From: Gemmatimonadota bacterium
GTDB lineage: Bacteria > Gemmatimonadota > Gemmatimonadetes > Longimicrobiales > UBA6960
Assembly (NCBI GenBank): GCA_019347995.1
Contig: JAHWKH010000074.1
Span: 1 to 9,159 of the forward strand
DNA: 9,159 nucleotides
Direction of reading: 5' to 3'
The notes under the pieces are model-generated. The model searched no databases and was not told the origin of the DNA. It worked only from the letters and a program-made list of their open reading frames with translations. The translations under genes were made by a program, and so were the position numbers. The first letter of the stretch is position 1. Each line of letters starts with the position of its first letter. Below, in pieces: positions 1 through 6,344 of the stretch.

Positions 1-2
1 GG

Positions 3-230
3 ATCAACACCCGCAACGTGCTCTTCGACGAGGGGGGCGGGGCGTGGCTCAGCGACTTCGCCCTCGGCACCCCGGGTGTCGACCGCTCGCCGCCCGCCGA
101 CGTCGGCGATCTCGCCGCACTGGTACTGGCGTGCCTTCCGGACGCGTCGGGACCAATGGCCGCCGCGATCGAGCGTGGCTTCGCGGCCATCGACCGGCCG
201 GCGATGGACGAGTACGTCCCCCTCCTCCTC
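3..230 (+). other. Kinase-like C-lobe remnant upstream of the dipeptidase domain
   Basis: The frame shared with the dipeptidase begins with NVLFDEGG followed by AWLSDFALG. This resembles kinase subdomains VIb-VII (the Asn of the catalytic loop, then DFG, here DFA). About ten residues later comes ADVGDLAALVLACL, similar to the helix-F pattern of a Ser/Thr kinase, and then AIERGFAAIDRPAMDEYVPLL, split here as AIERGFAA and DRPAMDEYVPLL, similar to the final Arg-Pro-containing helix. The activation loop is very short, no APE motif is visible, and DFG is altered, so any kinase activity is doubtful. The HRD region would lie left of the window. The match is by eye, and a degenerate or unrelated domain remains possible. 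Confidence 0.45.
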
Positions 231-1445
231 GCCGCCCTCATCCTCGGTCCCGGGGCGGCCGACGCCCAGGATCCCCACCTGGAGACCGCGCGCCGGGTGC
301 TGTCGAGCACGCCCCTCGTCGACGGCCACAACGACCTGCCGTGGGCGATCCGACAATGGGAGGACGCGCCTCGCGACGTGCGCGCCTACGACCTCCGCCG
401 GCGCACGCCCGGGCACACCGACCTGTCCCGGCTGGCGGCCGGCATGGTGGGGGCGCAGTTCTGGTCGGTCTACATCCCCTGCGACGCGGTGGCCGTGGGA
501 GCGGCCAGGGTGCAGCTCGAGCAGATCGCCATCGCGCAGGAGATCTTCGACACGTATCCGGGCGCCTTCGAGGAAGCCTACGACGCCTCGGACGTGGACC
601 GCGTGTTCGGCGCCGGCCGCATCGCCTCGCTCATGGGAATGGAGGGGGGGCACGCCATCGAGAACTCCCTGGGCGCGCTGCGGGCCTTCTACGACACCGG
701 CGTCCGCTACATGACGCTCACCCACAACTGCACCAACGACTGGGCCGACGCGGCCACCGACGCGGCCCGCCACGGCGGCCTCAGCCCCTTCGGCGTCGAG
801 GTCGTGCGGGAGATGAACCGGATGGGGATGATGGTGGACCTCTCCCACACGTCCCCCGAGACCATGCACGACGCGCTGGACGTGGCCGAGGCTCCGGTCA
901 TGTGGTCCCACGCGTCGGCCCGTGGCGTCGTCGACCATCCGCGCAACGTGCCGGACGACGTCCTCCGCCGCCTTCCCGACAACGGCGGCGTGGTCATGGT
1001 CACGTTCGTGCCGGCGTTCGTCGGGCGTGCCCACAGCGAGTGGGACCGCCGGGAGAGCGCCCTGCGGGAGGAGCTGGAGGGGCGCTACGGCGAGGACGAC
1101 GCGCGGGTGGAGCGGGAGCTGGAGGCGTGGCGAGCCGAGAATCCGATCCCTCCGGCCACCCTCGCGGAGGTGGCCGACCACATCGAGCACATCCGCGACG
1201 TGGCGGGCGTGGAGCACGTCGGCATCGGCGGAGACTTCGACGGCATCAGCCGGGTCGTGGTGGGCCTCGAGGACGTCACGACCTATCCGGCGCTCTTCGC
1301 CGAGCTCTCCCGTCGTGGCTGGAGCGAAGCCGAGCTGTCCGGTCTGGCGGGGGAGAACATCCTGCGGGTGATGCGCGACACGGAGCGCGTGGCGCGGGAG
1401 CTCCAGCGGCGAAGAGCACCGTCGCGCATGCGGATCGGCGGCTAG
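3..1445 (+). CDS. M19 membrane dipeptidase (renal dipeptidase family), with an in-frame kinase-like N-terminal segment; 5' end outside the window
   Basis: This is a zinc dipeptidase that hydrolyses dipeptides, probably outside the cytoplasm. Residue numbers count from the GTG at 18. The M19 domain spans about 88-465 and is complete. It shows HND (H104, D106), the bridging Glu in MEGGH (E209), His in DLSHTS (H277), His in SHASAR (H298), Arg in PRNVPDD (R309) and Asp in GGDFDG (D406), which match the Zn-binding and catalytic residues known from human DPEP1. A hydrophobic stretch ending in an Ala-Asp-Ala-Gln site (about 68-84) looks like a signal peptide and precedes the domain. The frame stays open to the left edge with normal coding-type codon use, and residues 1-75 resemble a protein-kinase C-lobe. 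Internal ATGs at 156 and 204 are alternative starts, but neither has a convincing ribosome site, and the 204 start would give an acidic, atypical signal n-region. The dipeptidase assignment is firm; the true start is not. Confidence 0.93.
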   Translation: MNTRNVLFDEGGGAWLSDFALGTPGVDRSPPADVGDLAALVLACLPDASGPMAAAIERGFAAIDRPAMDEYVPLLLAALILGPGAADAQDPHLETARRVLSSTPLVDGHNDLPWAIRQWEDAPRDVRAYDLRRRTPGHTDLSRLAAGMVGAQFWSVYIPCDAVAVGAARVQLEQIAIAQEIFDTYPGAFEEAYDASDVDRVFGAGRIASLMGMEGGHAIENSLGALRAFYDTGVRYMTLTHNCTNDWADAATDAARHGGLSPFGVEVVREMNRMGMMVDLSHTSPETMHDALDVAEAPVMWSHASARGVVDHPRNVPDDVLRRLPDNGGVVMVTFVPAFVGRAHSEWDRRESALREELEGRYGEDDARVERELEAWRAENPIPPATLAEVADHIEHIRDVAGVEHVGIGGDFDGISRVVVGLEDVTTYPALFAELSRRGWSEAELSGLAGENILRVMRDTERVARELQRRRAPSRMRIGG

Positions 1446-1520
1446 GCACCCGGGGGGTCGCGGGCGCTTCTGCTTGCACCGGGGTAGGCGTTCGCTCCAG
1501 AATGGCGTCCCACCCGTTCC

Positions 1521-1526
1521 GGAGAG
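1521..1526 (+). promoter_or_regulatory. Ribosome binding site (GGAGAG) deciding the soxC-like start
   Basis: GGAGAG lies five bases before the GTG at 1532. The in-frame ATG at 1502 has no purine-rich site before it. The GTG is therefore the preferred start. Confidence 0.65.
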
Positions 1527-1531
1527 CCGCC

Positions 1532-2839
1532 GTGTCCGATCGTCCCCAGCGACCGTCCGAAGCCGAGCCCCCGTCGGGTCCCGAGGAGGCTTCCGGCGAC
1601 GAGCCGCCCCGCCGTCCCCTCTCCCGCCGGGAGCTGCTGGCCGGGGCCGCCGGCGCCGCCGCCGCCTCGGCGCTGGGCCGGTTCGTCCCCCCGGACCTGT
1701 CGGCCCAGCAGGCGGTCCTGCCCCCCGAGGGGAGCCTCCCCGATCCCACCACCGTGCTGGGGAGGGAGGCCGGGGTGTCCGCCGGCCGCTCTCCGTTCGA
1801 GCGACCGGCGCGCCTGTCCCGGGGGACCTCCTCGCGCACGCCCCTCCAGGACCTGAGCGGCACCATCACCCCCTCCGACCTCCATTTCGAGCGCCATCAC
1901 GGCGGCGTGGCCGAGGTCGACCCGCGCACGTACGAGCTCCTGGTGCACGGGATGGTGGAGCGGCCCACCGTCTTCACGCTGCGCGACATCCGCTCCCTTC
2001 CCTCCGTATCGCGCATCGCCTTCCTGGAGTGCGCCGGGAACATGCCGCGCAACGCGCCGGAGGAGACGACGCCGCAGCAGATCTGCGGACTCACGAGCCA
2101 GAGCGAATGGACCGGCGTGCCGCTGTCCCTGATCTTCCGGGAGGTGGGGGTGCGGCCGGAGGCGACCTGGTTCCTGGCCGAAGGCATGGACGCGGCGGTC
2201 ATGGCCCGCTCGATCCCGGTGGAGAAGGCCCTGGACGACGCCCTCCTCGCCTGGGGACAGAACGGCGAGCCCCTCCGGCCCGAGCAGGGCTACCCGGTGC
2301 GGCTCTTCCTGCCCGGATGGGAGGGGAACAGCAACGTGAAGTGGCTCCGCCGCATCGAGCTCTCCGACCGGCCGTTCATGACCCGCGAGGAGACCGCCCG
2401 CTACAGCGAGCCCATCAAGGGCGGCAAGGCACGCCAGTTCAGCTTCGTCATGGACGCGCGCTCGATCATCACCGAGCCCTGCCATCCCAAGACGGTGCGC
2501 CCCGGCTGGATCGACGTGCGGGGCATCGCCTGGAGCGGTCGGGGTCGCATCGAGCGCGCCGAGCTCTCCTTCGACGAGGGGGCGAGCTGGGTGGCGGCCG
2601 AGCTGCAGGAGCCGGTGCTCCCGAAGGCCCACACCCGCTTCCGCTACCTGTGGGAGTGGGATGGACGCGAAGCGACGGTGATGAGCCGCGCCGTGGACGA
2701 GACCGGCTACGTGCAGCCCACCGTCCGCGAGCTGGTGGAGGCGCGCGGGCCGCGCTCCAGCTACCACCTCAACCCGGTGACCGGCTGGCGGCTGCGACCG
2801 GACGGAAGCGTCGTGCTCCGTACCGAGGCCTGGGCATGA
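1532..2839 (+). CDS. soxC: SoxC-type molybdopterin sulfite dehydrogenase, Tat-exported
   Basis: This is the catalytic subunit of a periplasmic sulfite dehydrogenase of the sulfite oxidase family, which oxidises sulfite (or Sox-bound sulfane sulfur) at a molybdenum-pterin centre and passes electrons to a c-type cytochrome. The protein has 435 residues from the GTG start. A twin-arginine signal is seen at 30-50 (LSRRELLAG followed by an Ala-rich stretch). The Moco domain spans about 110-285 and contains the Mo-ligating Cys in LECAGN (C167), SEWTGVPLS (191-199), GQNGEPLRPEQGYPVRLFLPG (242-262, here with Trp-Glu-Gly following) and NVKWLRRIE (268-276). The C-terminal dimerisation domain (about 300-405) includes MDARSIIT and IAWSGRGRI. 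These are close to the SoxC pattern rather than to YedY/MsrP. It overlaps the downstream cytochrome by ATGA, which supports a two-subunit enzyme. No soxXYZAB genes are in view, so it may act as a stand-alone sulfite:cytochrome c oxidoreductase. Moco loading before Tat export is inferred from the family. Confidence 0.93.
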   Translation: MSDRPQRPSEAEPPSGPEEASGDEPPRRPLSRRELLAGAAGAAAASALGRFVPPDLSAQQAVLPPEGSLPDPTTVLGREAGVSAGRSPFERPARLSRGTSSRTPLQDLSGTITPSDLHFERHHGGVAEVDPRTYELLVHGMVERPTVFTLRDIRSLPSVSRIAFLECAGNMPRNAPEETTPQQICGLTSQSEWTGVPLSLIFREVGVRPEATWFLAEGMDAAVMARSIPVEKALDDALLAWGQNGEPLRPEQGYPVRLFLPGWEGNSNVKWLRRIELSDRPFMTREETARYSEPIKGGKARQFSFVMDARSIITEPCHPKTVRPGWIDVRGIAWSGRGRIERAELSFDEGASWVAAELQEPVLPKAHTRFRYLWEWDGREATVMSRAVDETGYVQPTVRELVEARGPRSSYHLNPVTGWRLRPDGSVVLRTEAWA

Positions 2840-3477
2840 GGGGGCTCGAGCGCGCCCTGGGCCGCGCCGCGCTGGCGGCGGCGCTCCTCCTGGCGGGGTG
2901 CGACGAGCCGGTGCCCGCCGCCGGTGCGGCGGCCCCCGGCCACGCCGACGTCCTGGCCCGGCCCGCGTCCGCCCCGCTGCCGGCGCGCTTCGGAGTGGGG
3001 CGACCGGCGAGTCCGTCCGAGATCGCCGCGCTGGACATCGACGTGGGACCCGACGGCGTGGGGCTGCCGCCCGGCAGCGGCACGGTCGACGCCGGTGCCG
3101 CCGTATACGCCGCGCGCTGCGCCTCCTGCCATGGCGTCCAGGGGGAGGGCACCCCCGCCGGCGACCGCCTGGTGCCCGATCCCGAGGCGCCCGGCTTCCC
3201 CGACGCGGAGGGGCTGGAGGACGGCACCCGCGCCATCGGAAGCTACTGGCCGTGGGCCACCACCCTCTTCGACTACGTGCGGCGCTCCATGCCCCAGGAT
3301 CGGCCGGGCACCCTCACCGACCCGGAGGTCTACGCCGTGACCGCATGGATCCTGTGGCGAAACGGCCTCGTGGAGGAGGACGCGGTGATCGACGCGTCGA
3401 GCCTCCCGGCGGTGATGATGCCCGCCCGCGACCGGTTCGTGCCCGACGACAGACTCACCGCCAACCGCGTGAAGTGA
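2836..3477 (+). CDS. soxD: SoxD-like monoheme cytochrome c lipoprotein, electron-accepting subunit for SoxC
   Basis: This 213-residue c-type cytochrome probably accepts electrons from the SoxC-like subunit. The N-terminus is a lipoprotein signal with lipobox LLAGC (C22), so the mature protein should be anchored in a membrane facing the periplasm. The region FGVGRPASPSEIAALDIDV (52-70) followed by PDGVGLPPGSGTV (72-84) is a characteristic SoxD lead-in. One heme c site, CASCH, lies at 95-99, and M152 in RRSMPQD is the likely axial ligand. The tail (SLPAVMMPARDRFVPDD, 189-205) also resembles SoxD. The protein is much shorter than the classical diheme SoxD of Paracoccus and has only one CxxCH. 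The start is an ATG overlapping the soxC stop, with GAGG seven bases upstream (2825-2828). The family is confident; the partnership follows from the gene overlap. Confidence 0.9.
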   Translation: MRGLERALGRAALAAALLLAGCDEPVPAAGAAAPGHADVLARPASAPLPARFGVGRPASPSEIAALDIDVGPDGVGLPPGSGTVDAGAAVYAARCASCHGVQGEGTPAGDRLVPDPEAPGFPDAEGLEDGTRAIGSYWPWATTLFDYVRRSMPQDRPGTLTDPEVYAVTAWILWRNGLVEEDAVIDASSLPAVMMPARDRFVPDDRLTANRVK

Positions 3478-3478
3478 C

Positions 3479-4021
3479 ATGACCCTGAGCCGCACCCCCC
3501 ACCCGTCCGAGTATCCGCCGTTGTACCGCCGCTACGTGGACCGCGTCCCCGAGGGCGACGTGACCGATACGCTGGAGCGGCAGCTGGACGAGACCCTGGA
3601 CCTGATCCGCCGCTTCGCGCCCCGGCGGGAGGCCTACCGGTACGCGCCGGACAAGTGGTCCGTGCGGGACGTGGTGGGCCACGTGATCGACAGCGAGCGC
3701 GTCTTCGCGCTGCGGCTGCTCTGGATCGCGCGCGCGGCCGCCGCCGACCAGCCGGGCTTCGAGGAGGAGGACTGGGCCGCCGTCTCCAATGCGTCCCGCC
3801 GCCCCCTGTCCGACCTCGAGGCCGAGCTGCGGGCGGTCCGCGCCGCCACCGTCGCCCTCCTGCGCAGCCTCGATTCCAGGGCCTGGGAGCGGGGTGGGAC
3901 GGCCAACGGAGTCGACTTCACGGTAGGGGGGCTGGCCCACGTCATCGCCGGCCACGAGCTGCACCACAGGGCCATCCTGGAGGAGCGCTACCTCCCCAAG
4001 GAGTGGAGTCCGGAGACGTGA
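3479..4021 (+). CDS. DinB-like four-helix protein (DinB_2 superfamily), putative metal-dependent
   Basis: This is a 180-residue cytoplasmic protein with no signal peptide or membrane segment. Its pattern is that of the DinB/YfiT-like superfamily: an N-terminal helix (LERQLDETLDLIRRF, 32-46), then PDKWSVRDVVGHVIDSERV (57-75, in which DKWS and GHVxDSE are typical), a long helix around 111-131, and VGGLAHVIAGHELHH (149-163). The three candidate metal ligands of the fold are H68, H159 and H163 (HxxxH). Family members include damage-inducible proteins of unknown activity, bacillithiol/mycothiol transferases and maleylpyruvate isomerase-like enzymes, and the sequence does not say which applies. The ATG starts one base after the soxD-like stop with no strong ribosome site, so translation is probably coupled. 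Its place directly behind a sulfite dehydrogenase suggests, but does not prove, a role linked to thiol or sulfur chemistry. Confidence 0.85.
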   Translation: MTLSRTPHPSEYPPLYRRYVDRVPEGDVTDTLERQLDETLDLIRRFAPRREAYRYAPDKWSVRDVVGHVIDSERVFALRLLWIARAAAADQPGFEEEDWAAVSNASRRPLSDLEAELRAVRAATVALLRSLDSRAWERGGTANGVDFTVGGLAHVIAGHELHHRAILEERYLPKEWSPET

Positions 4022-4695
4022 GCGAACGCGGCCCGGAGCGGGACCCGTCCGGCGGCGCGGCGGAAGCGGGCGAGGAGGATCGCGGCCGGAGCTGGACGCT
4101 CGGGGCCGCCGAGGCCCCTGCCGCGAGCCTGGCCGAGCCCCGGCGGCGGGACCGGGCCATGGAGGACGCCTGGATCCGCGCGTTCCTGGAGCGGGCGCCC
4201 TGGGGCGTCCTGGCCACCGTGGAAGGAGGGCGGCCCTTCCTGAACGCCAACCTCTTCGCCTACGAGGAGGCGCGCCATGCCGTCTGGACGCACACGGCGC
4301 GGGTCGGCCGCACCCGCACGAACATGGACGCCGCGGAGGGGAAGGAGGGGGCACCGGTGGCCTTCTCCGTCAGCGTCATGGGGCGCCTCCTGCCCGCGGC
4401 GGAGGCCCTGGAGTTCAGCGTCGAGTACGCGGGGGTGGTGATCCTCGGGCGGGGCGTGGTCGTCGACGACCCGGAGGAGAAGGAGCACGGCCTCCAGCTC
4501 ATCCTGGACCGATACGCTCCCCACCTCCGGCCCGGACGCGACTACCGGCCCATCACGGCGGGAGAGCTGAAGCGGACCTCGGTCTACCGCATCGACGTCG
4601 AGGCGTGGAGCGGCAAGCAGAAGGCGGTGGCGCCGGACTTTCCGGGCGCGTTCGAGCTGCCCGCAGTGGCGGTGCCGTTCGAGCCGCAGGGATGA
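4018..4695 (+). CDS. Pyridoxamine 5'-phosphate oxidase-like FMN-binding protein (NimA/Pyridox_ox_2 type)
   Basis: This is a predicted split-barrel flavoprotein of 225 residues, cytoplasmic. The fold begins at PRRRDRAMEDAWIRAFL (41-57) and WGVLATVEGGRPFLNANLF (62-80), which are typical of the family related to nitroimidazole reductase NimA and heme/flavin-binding PNPOx-like proteins. A characteristic Trp-Thr-His-Thr-Ala segment with GRTRTNMD follows at 90-104, then FSVSVMGRLLPA (116-127), SVEYAGVVILGRGVVV (134-149), and a C-terminal RTSVYRIDVEAWSGKQK (186-202). The GTG at 4018 overlaps the DinB-like stop as GTGA and has GGAG nine bases upstream (4005-4008). An ATG at 4159 exists, but it would cut the conserved RRxDRAM lead-in, so the GTG is preferred. 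That choice gives an extra ~40 charged, probably disordered N-terminal residues. The substrate is unknown. It is the last gene of the operon and ends 14 bp from a convergent gene. Confidence 0.88.
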   Translation: MSERGPERDPSGGAAEAGEEDRGRSWTLGAAEAPAASLAEPRRRDRAMEDAWIRAFLERAPWGVLATVEGGRPFLNANLFAYEEARHAVWTHTARVGRTRTNMDAAEGKEGAPVAFSVSVMGRLLPAAEALEFSVEYAGVVILGRGVVVDDPEEKEHGLQLILDRYAPHLRPGRDYRPITAGELKRTSVYRIDVEAWSGKQKAVAPDFPGAFELPAVAVPFEPQG

Positions 4696-4709
4696 GGTCT
4701 CCCGCGCCC

Positions 4710-6134
4710 TCAGCCCGCCGCGTGCTTCGCCGCGATCCGCTCCAGCCCGGCGTCCAGCACGGATCGCGGGTACCAGCGGCCGTTCACCATGACCCCCGAG
4801 CGGCTGGTGAGGTGCTCCAGGTCCACCAGCGGGCTCCGCTCCAACAGGACCAGGTCGGCCCGCTGTCCGGGCGCGATGGTCCCCACGTCGGAGGACTCCT
4901 CGTCCAGGTGCTGACGGATCCAGGCGCCGACGTTGGCGGTGCCGGTCTCGAGGATCTCCCAGTTGGACAGGCCGGAGCGGCGCATGACGTCCAGCTCGCG
5001 GTGCAGGGCGAAGCCCGGCACGTTGAAGAGCTGCGGTGAGTCCGTGCCCATGAGGATCGTGACGCCCTCCTCCTCCAGCACGCGCAGGATGCGGCGGCGC
5101 AGCTCGTTGTGCGCCTCCACCACATCGGCGGTCAGCGACGGCCGCCCGGCCGCCTGGTTGCGCCACGCCTGGCGCTGCTGGGGGGAGACGTAGCGCATCT
5201 CGGGCATGGAGAGCATCTCGTCCACGTTCGGATTGCCGTAGAGGTTCTCCCAGAGGAACGCCGTGGGCACCACGGCAACGCGGGCGTCGCGGGTCATGCG
5301 CGCCACCTCGCGGATGCGGGCCTCGGTGGCCGAGGCCACCACCTCGCCCAGGGGCACGTCCTCGCCGGCGGCCACGCGGCGGCGCACGTCCTCGGAGGCC
5401 ACGGCGTCCACGAAGCCGTCCATGTGGTCCACCGAGGCGATGCCCGTGGCCAGGGCGTGCTCGAGCCCCACGTCCGCGGGGACGTGGCCCGCCAGGGGCA
5501 GTCCCACCTCCTCCGCCACCGCCGCCGCCCGATCCCACGTCTCGCGGGAGAATCCTGGATGGACCTTCTGGAAGTCGTAGCCCTTCTGCGCGTGCATGCG
5601 GATGAGCCGCTCGGCGTCGTCGGGTGTGCGGGCGCTGTTCTGGTTCAGCGAAAAGGCCCCCACGTCGAGGTTCGGCCCGACGACCTCGCCGGCGTCGAGC
5701 ATGCGCTCGAGCTCGAGCTGGTAGTCGGCGCCGAGCATCCCGCGGATGGTGGTGATGCCGTTGGCCACGTAGAGGAACAGGATGTCCTCCAACGCTTCGC
5801 GGTCCGGCCACTGGTCGCTGCTCGGCTGCTGGACCGGCGGCACGTGGGCGTGCATCTCCGCGAGACCGGGGAGGAGCCACTGCCCCCGGCCGTCGATCCG
5901 GGTGGCGTCGGCGGGGACGCGCACCTGACCGGCGGGCCCGACGGCCTCGATGACGCCCCCACGGACGACGACGGTCCGGTCGGGGAGCACCGTCCATTCG
6001 CTGTCCATGGGGATGACGCTCACGCCCTCGATGGCGTACACGCCCTGGTCGGGCGCCTGGGCGCCGATGGCCTGGACGCCGGCGAGGACGAGGAGGGAGA
6101 GGAGGGCGGGAACGCGACGCGTGGGGCGCGACAT
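4710..6134 (-). CDS. Secreted amidohydrolase (imidazolonepropionase-like, metal-dependent)
   Basis: This amidohydrolase-superfamily enzyme has 474 residues. Related secreted enzymes act on prolyl or other X-amino-acid dipeptides, but the substrate here is unknown. Residues 1-28 form a Sec signal peptide (MSRPTRRVPALLSLLVLAG, then a site near GAQA). A small beta domain at 32-85 contains IEGVSVIPMD and VVVRGGVIEAVG and is completed by the C-terminal APGQRADLVLLERSPL (421-436). Metal and catalytic residues visible are the HxH in EMHAH (H95, H97), Lys in DFQKVHPGF (K190, a probable carbamylated bridging lysine), H217 in AGHVP, H237 in VDHMDG and D365 in MGTDSPQLFNVPG. The ATG is supported by AGGAGA seven bases upstream. 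It is convergent with the sulfite dehydrogenase operon and divergent from the M28 peptidase gene. With that peptidase and the M19 dipeptidase it could take part in extracytoplasmic peptide breakdown, which is an inference from context. Confidence 0.92.
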   Translation of the reverse strand: MSRPTRRVPALLSLLVLAGVQAIGAQAPDQGVYAIEGVSVIPMDSEWTVLPDRTVVVRGGVIEAVGPAGQVRVPADATRIDGRGQWLLPGLAEMHAHVPPVQQPSSDQWPDREALEDILFLYVANGITTIRGMLGADYQLELERMLDAGEVVGPNLDVGAFSLNQNSARTPDDAERLIRMHAQKGYDFQKVHPGFSRETWDRAAAVAEEVGLPLAGHVPADVGLEHALATGIASVDHMDGFVDAVASEDVRRRVAAGEDVPLGEVVASATEARIREVARMTRDARVAVVPTAFLWENLYGNPNVDEMLSMPEMRYVSPQQRQAWRNQAAGRPSLTADVVEAHNELRRRILRVLEEEGVTILMGTDSPQLFNVPGFALHRELDVMRRSGLSNWEILETGTANVGAWIRQHLDEESSDVGTIAPGQRADLVLLERSPLVDLEHLTSRSGVMVNGRWYPRSVLDAGLERIAAKHAAG

Positions 6135-6141
6135 GACACGA

Positions 6142-6147
6142 TCTCCT
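6142..6147 (-). promoter_or_regulatory. Ribosome binding site (AGGAGA) of the amidohydrolase gene
   Basis: On the minus strand AGGAGA stands seven bases before the ATG at 6134. It is one of the clearest ribosome sites in the window and fixes the start of the amidohydrolase just ahead of its signal peptide. Confidence 0.75.
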
Positions 6148-6290
6148 GGGTGGCGCGGATGGACGCTGCGGGGGCTCACGGGCTCTCCTGGGACGGACGG
6201 CCTTCCCACGATGGTTGCGCACCGGCGGAGAGGAAAGGGAGCGGTCACGTCGCCCGGTTCCGCCCGGGGGGGCCGCATGGTACCCTTGTT

Positions 6291-6312
6291 CGCGGCCGGG
6301 ACCCCGGCCGCG
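6291..6312. repeat. 10-bp inverted repeat with 2-base centre in the M28 upstream region
   Basis: The arm CGCGGCCGGG (6291-6300) is followed by two bases and then its exact complement CCCGGCCGCG (6303-6312). It can form a very GC-rich hairpin in RNA or act as a palindromic protein-binding site. It lies 32 bases before the ATG at 6345, so it could be an operator or a 5'-leader hairpin of the M28 gene. It has no downstream T-run long enough for a standard terminator; only TTTT at 6321-6324 is near. Function is unknown, and in such GC-rich DNA some palindromes arise by chance. Confidence 0.55.
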
Positions 6313-6344
6313 TGCACCGATTTTCCCCGCTCCGCGCATACGCC

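Larger units (their letters stand above)
6135..6344. promoter_or_regulatory. Divergent intergenic region between the amidohydrolase and M28 peptidase genes
   Basis: This 210-bp stretch must hold the start signals of two genes that point away from each other. I see no convincing -35/-10 pair on either strand. A short direct repeat CTCCTGGG occurs at 6143-6150, where it forms part of the amidohydrolase ribosome site, and again at 6185-6192. The only strong structure is the inverted repeat at 6291-6312. The frame of the M28 gene is open backwards through the whole region, but codons upstream of 6345 do not look like a signal peptide or a domain. Confidence 0.5.

Noticed and set aside
44..1501. 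Very long plus-strand open frame extending the soxC-like gene upstream through the dipeptidase gene
   Set aside because: It is out of frame with the well-supported dipeptidase and encodes Arg/Gly/Pro-rich low-complexity protein, as expected when stops are rare in GC-rich DNA. The soxC-like gene has its own ribosome site and Tat signal at 1532.
1474..1503. Promoter-like TTGCAC ... CAGAAT pair (18-base spacer) before the soxC-like gene
   Set aside because: The -35 matches the consensus at only three of six positions and the -10 at four, and promoter consensus in this lineage is unknown. It is too weak to annotate, although a promoter in this 86-bp gap is plausible.
1442..2767. 441-residue minus-strand open frame opposite the soxC-like gene
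   Set aside because: It mirrors a gene with unmistakable SoxC motifs. Its product is His/Gly/Arg-rich low complexity with no recognisable motif, so it is a shadow frame.
5109..6344. Upstream extension of the M28 frame across the antisense of the amidohydrolase gene
   Set aside because: The extension is complementary to a well-supported gene and is His/Gly-rich without domains. The export signal begins after ATG 6345.
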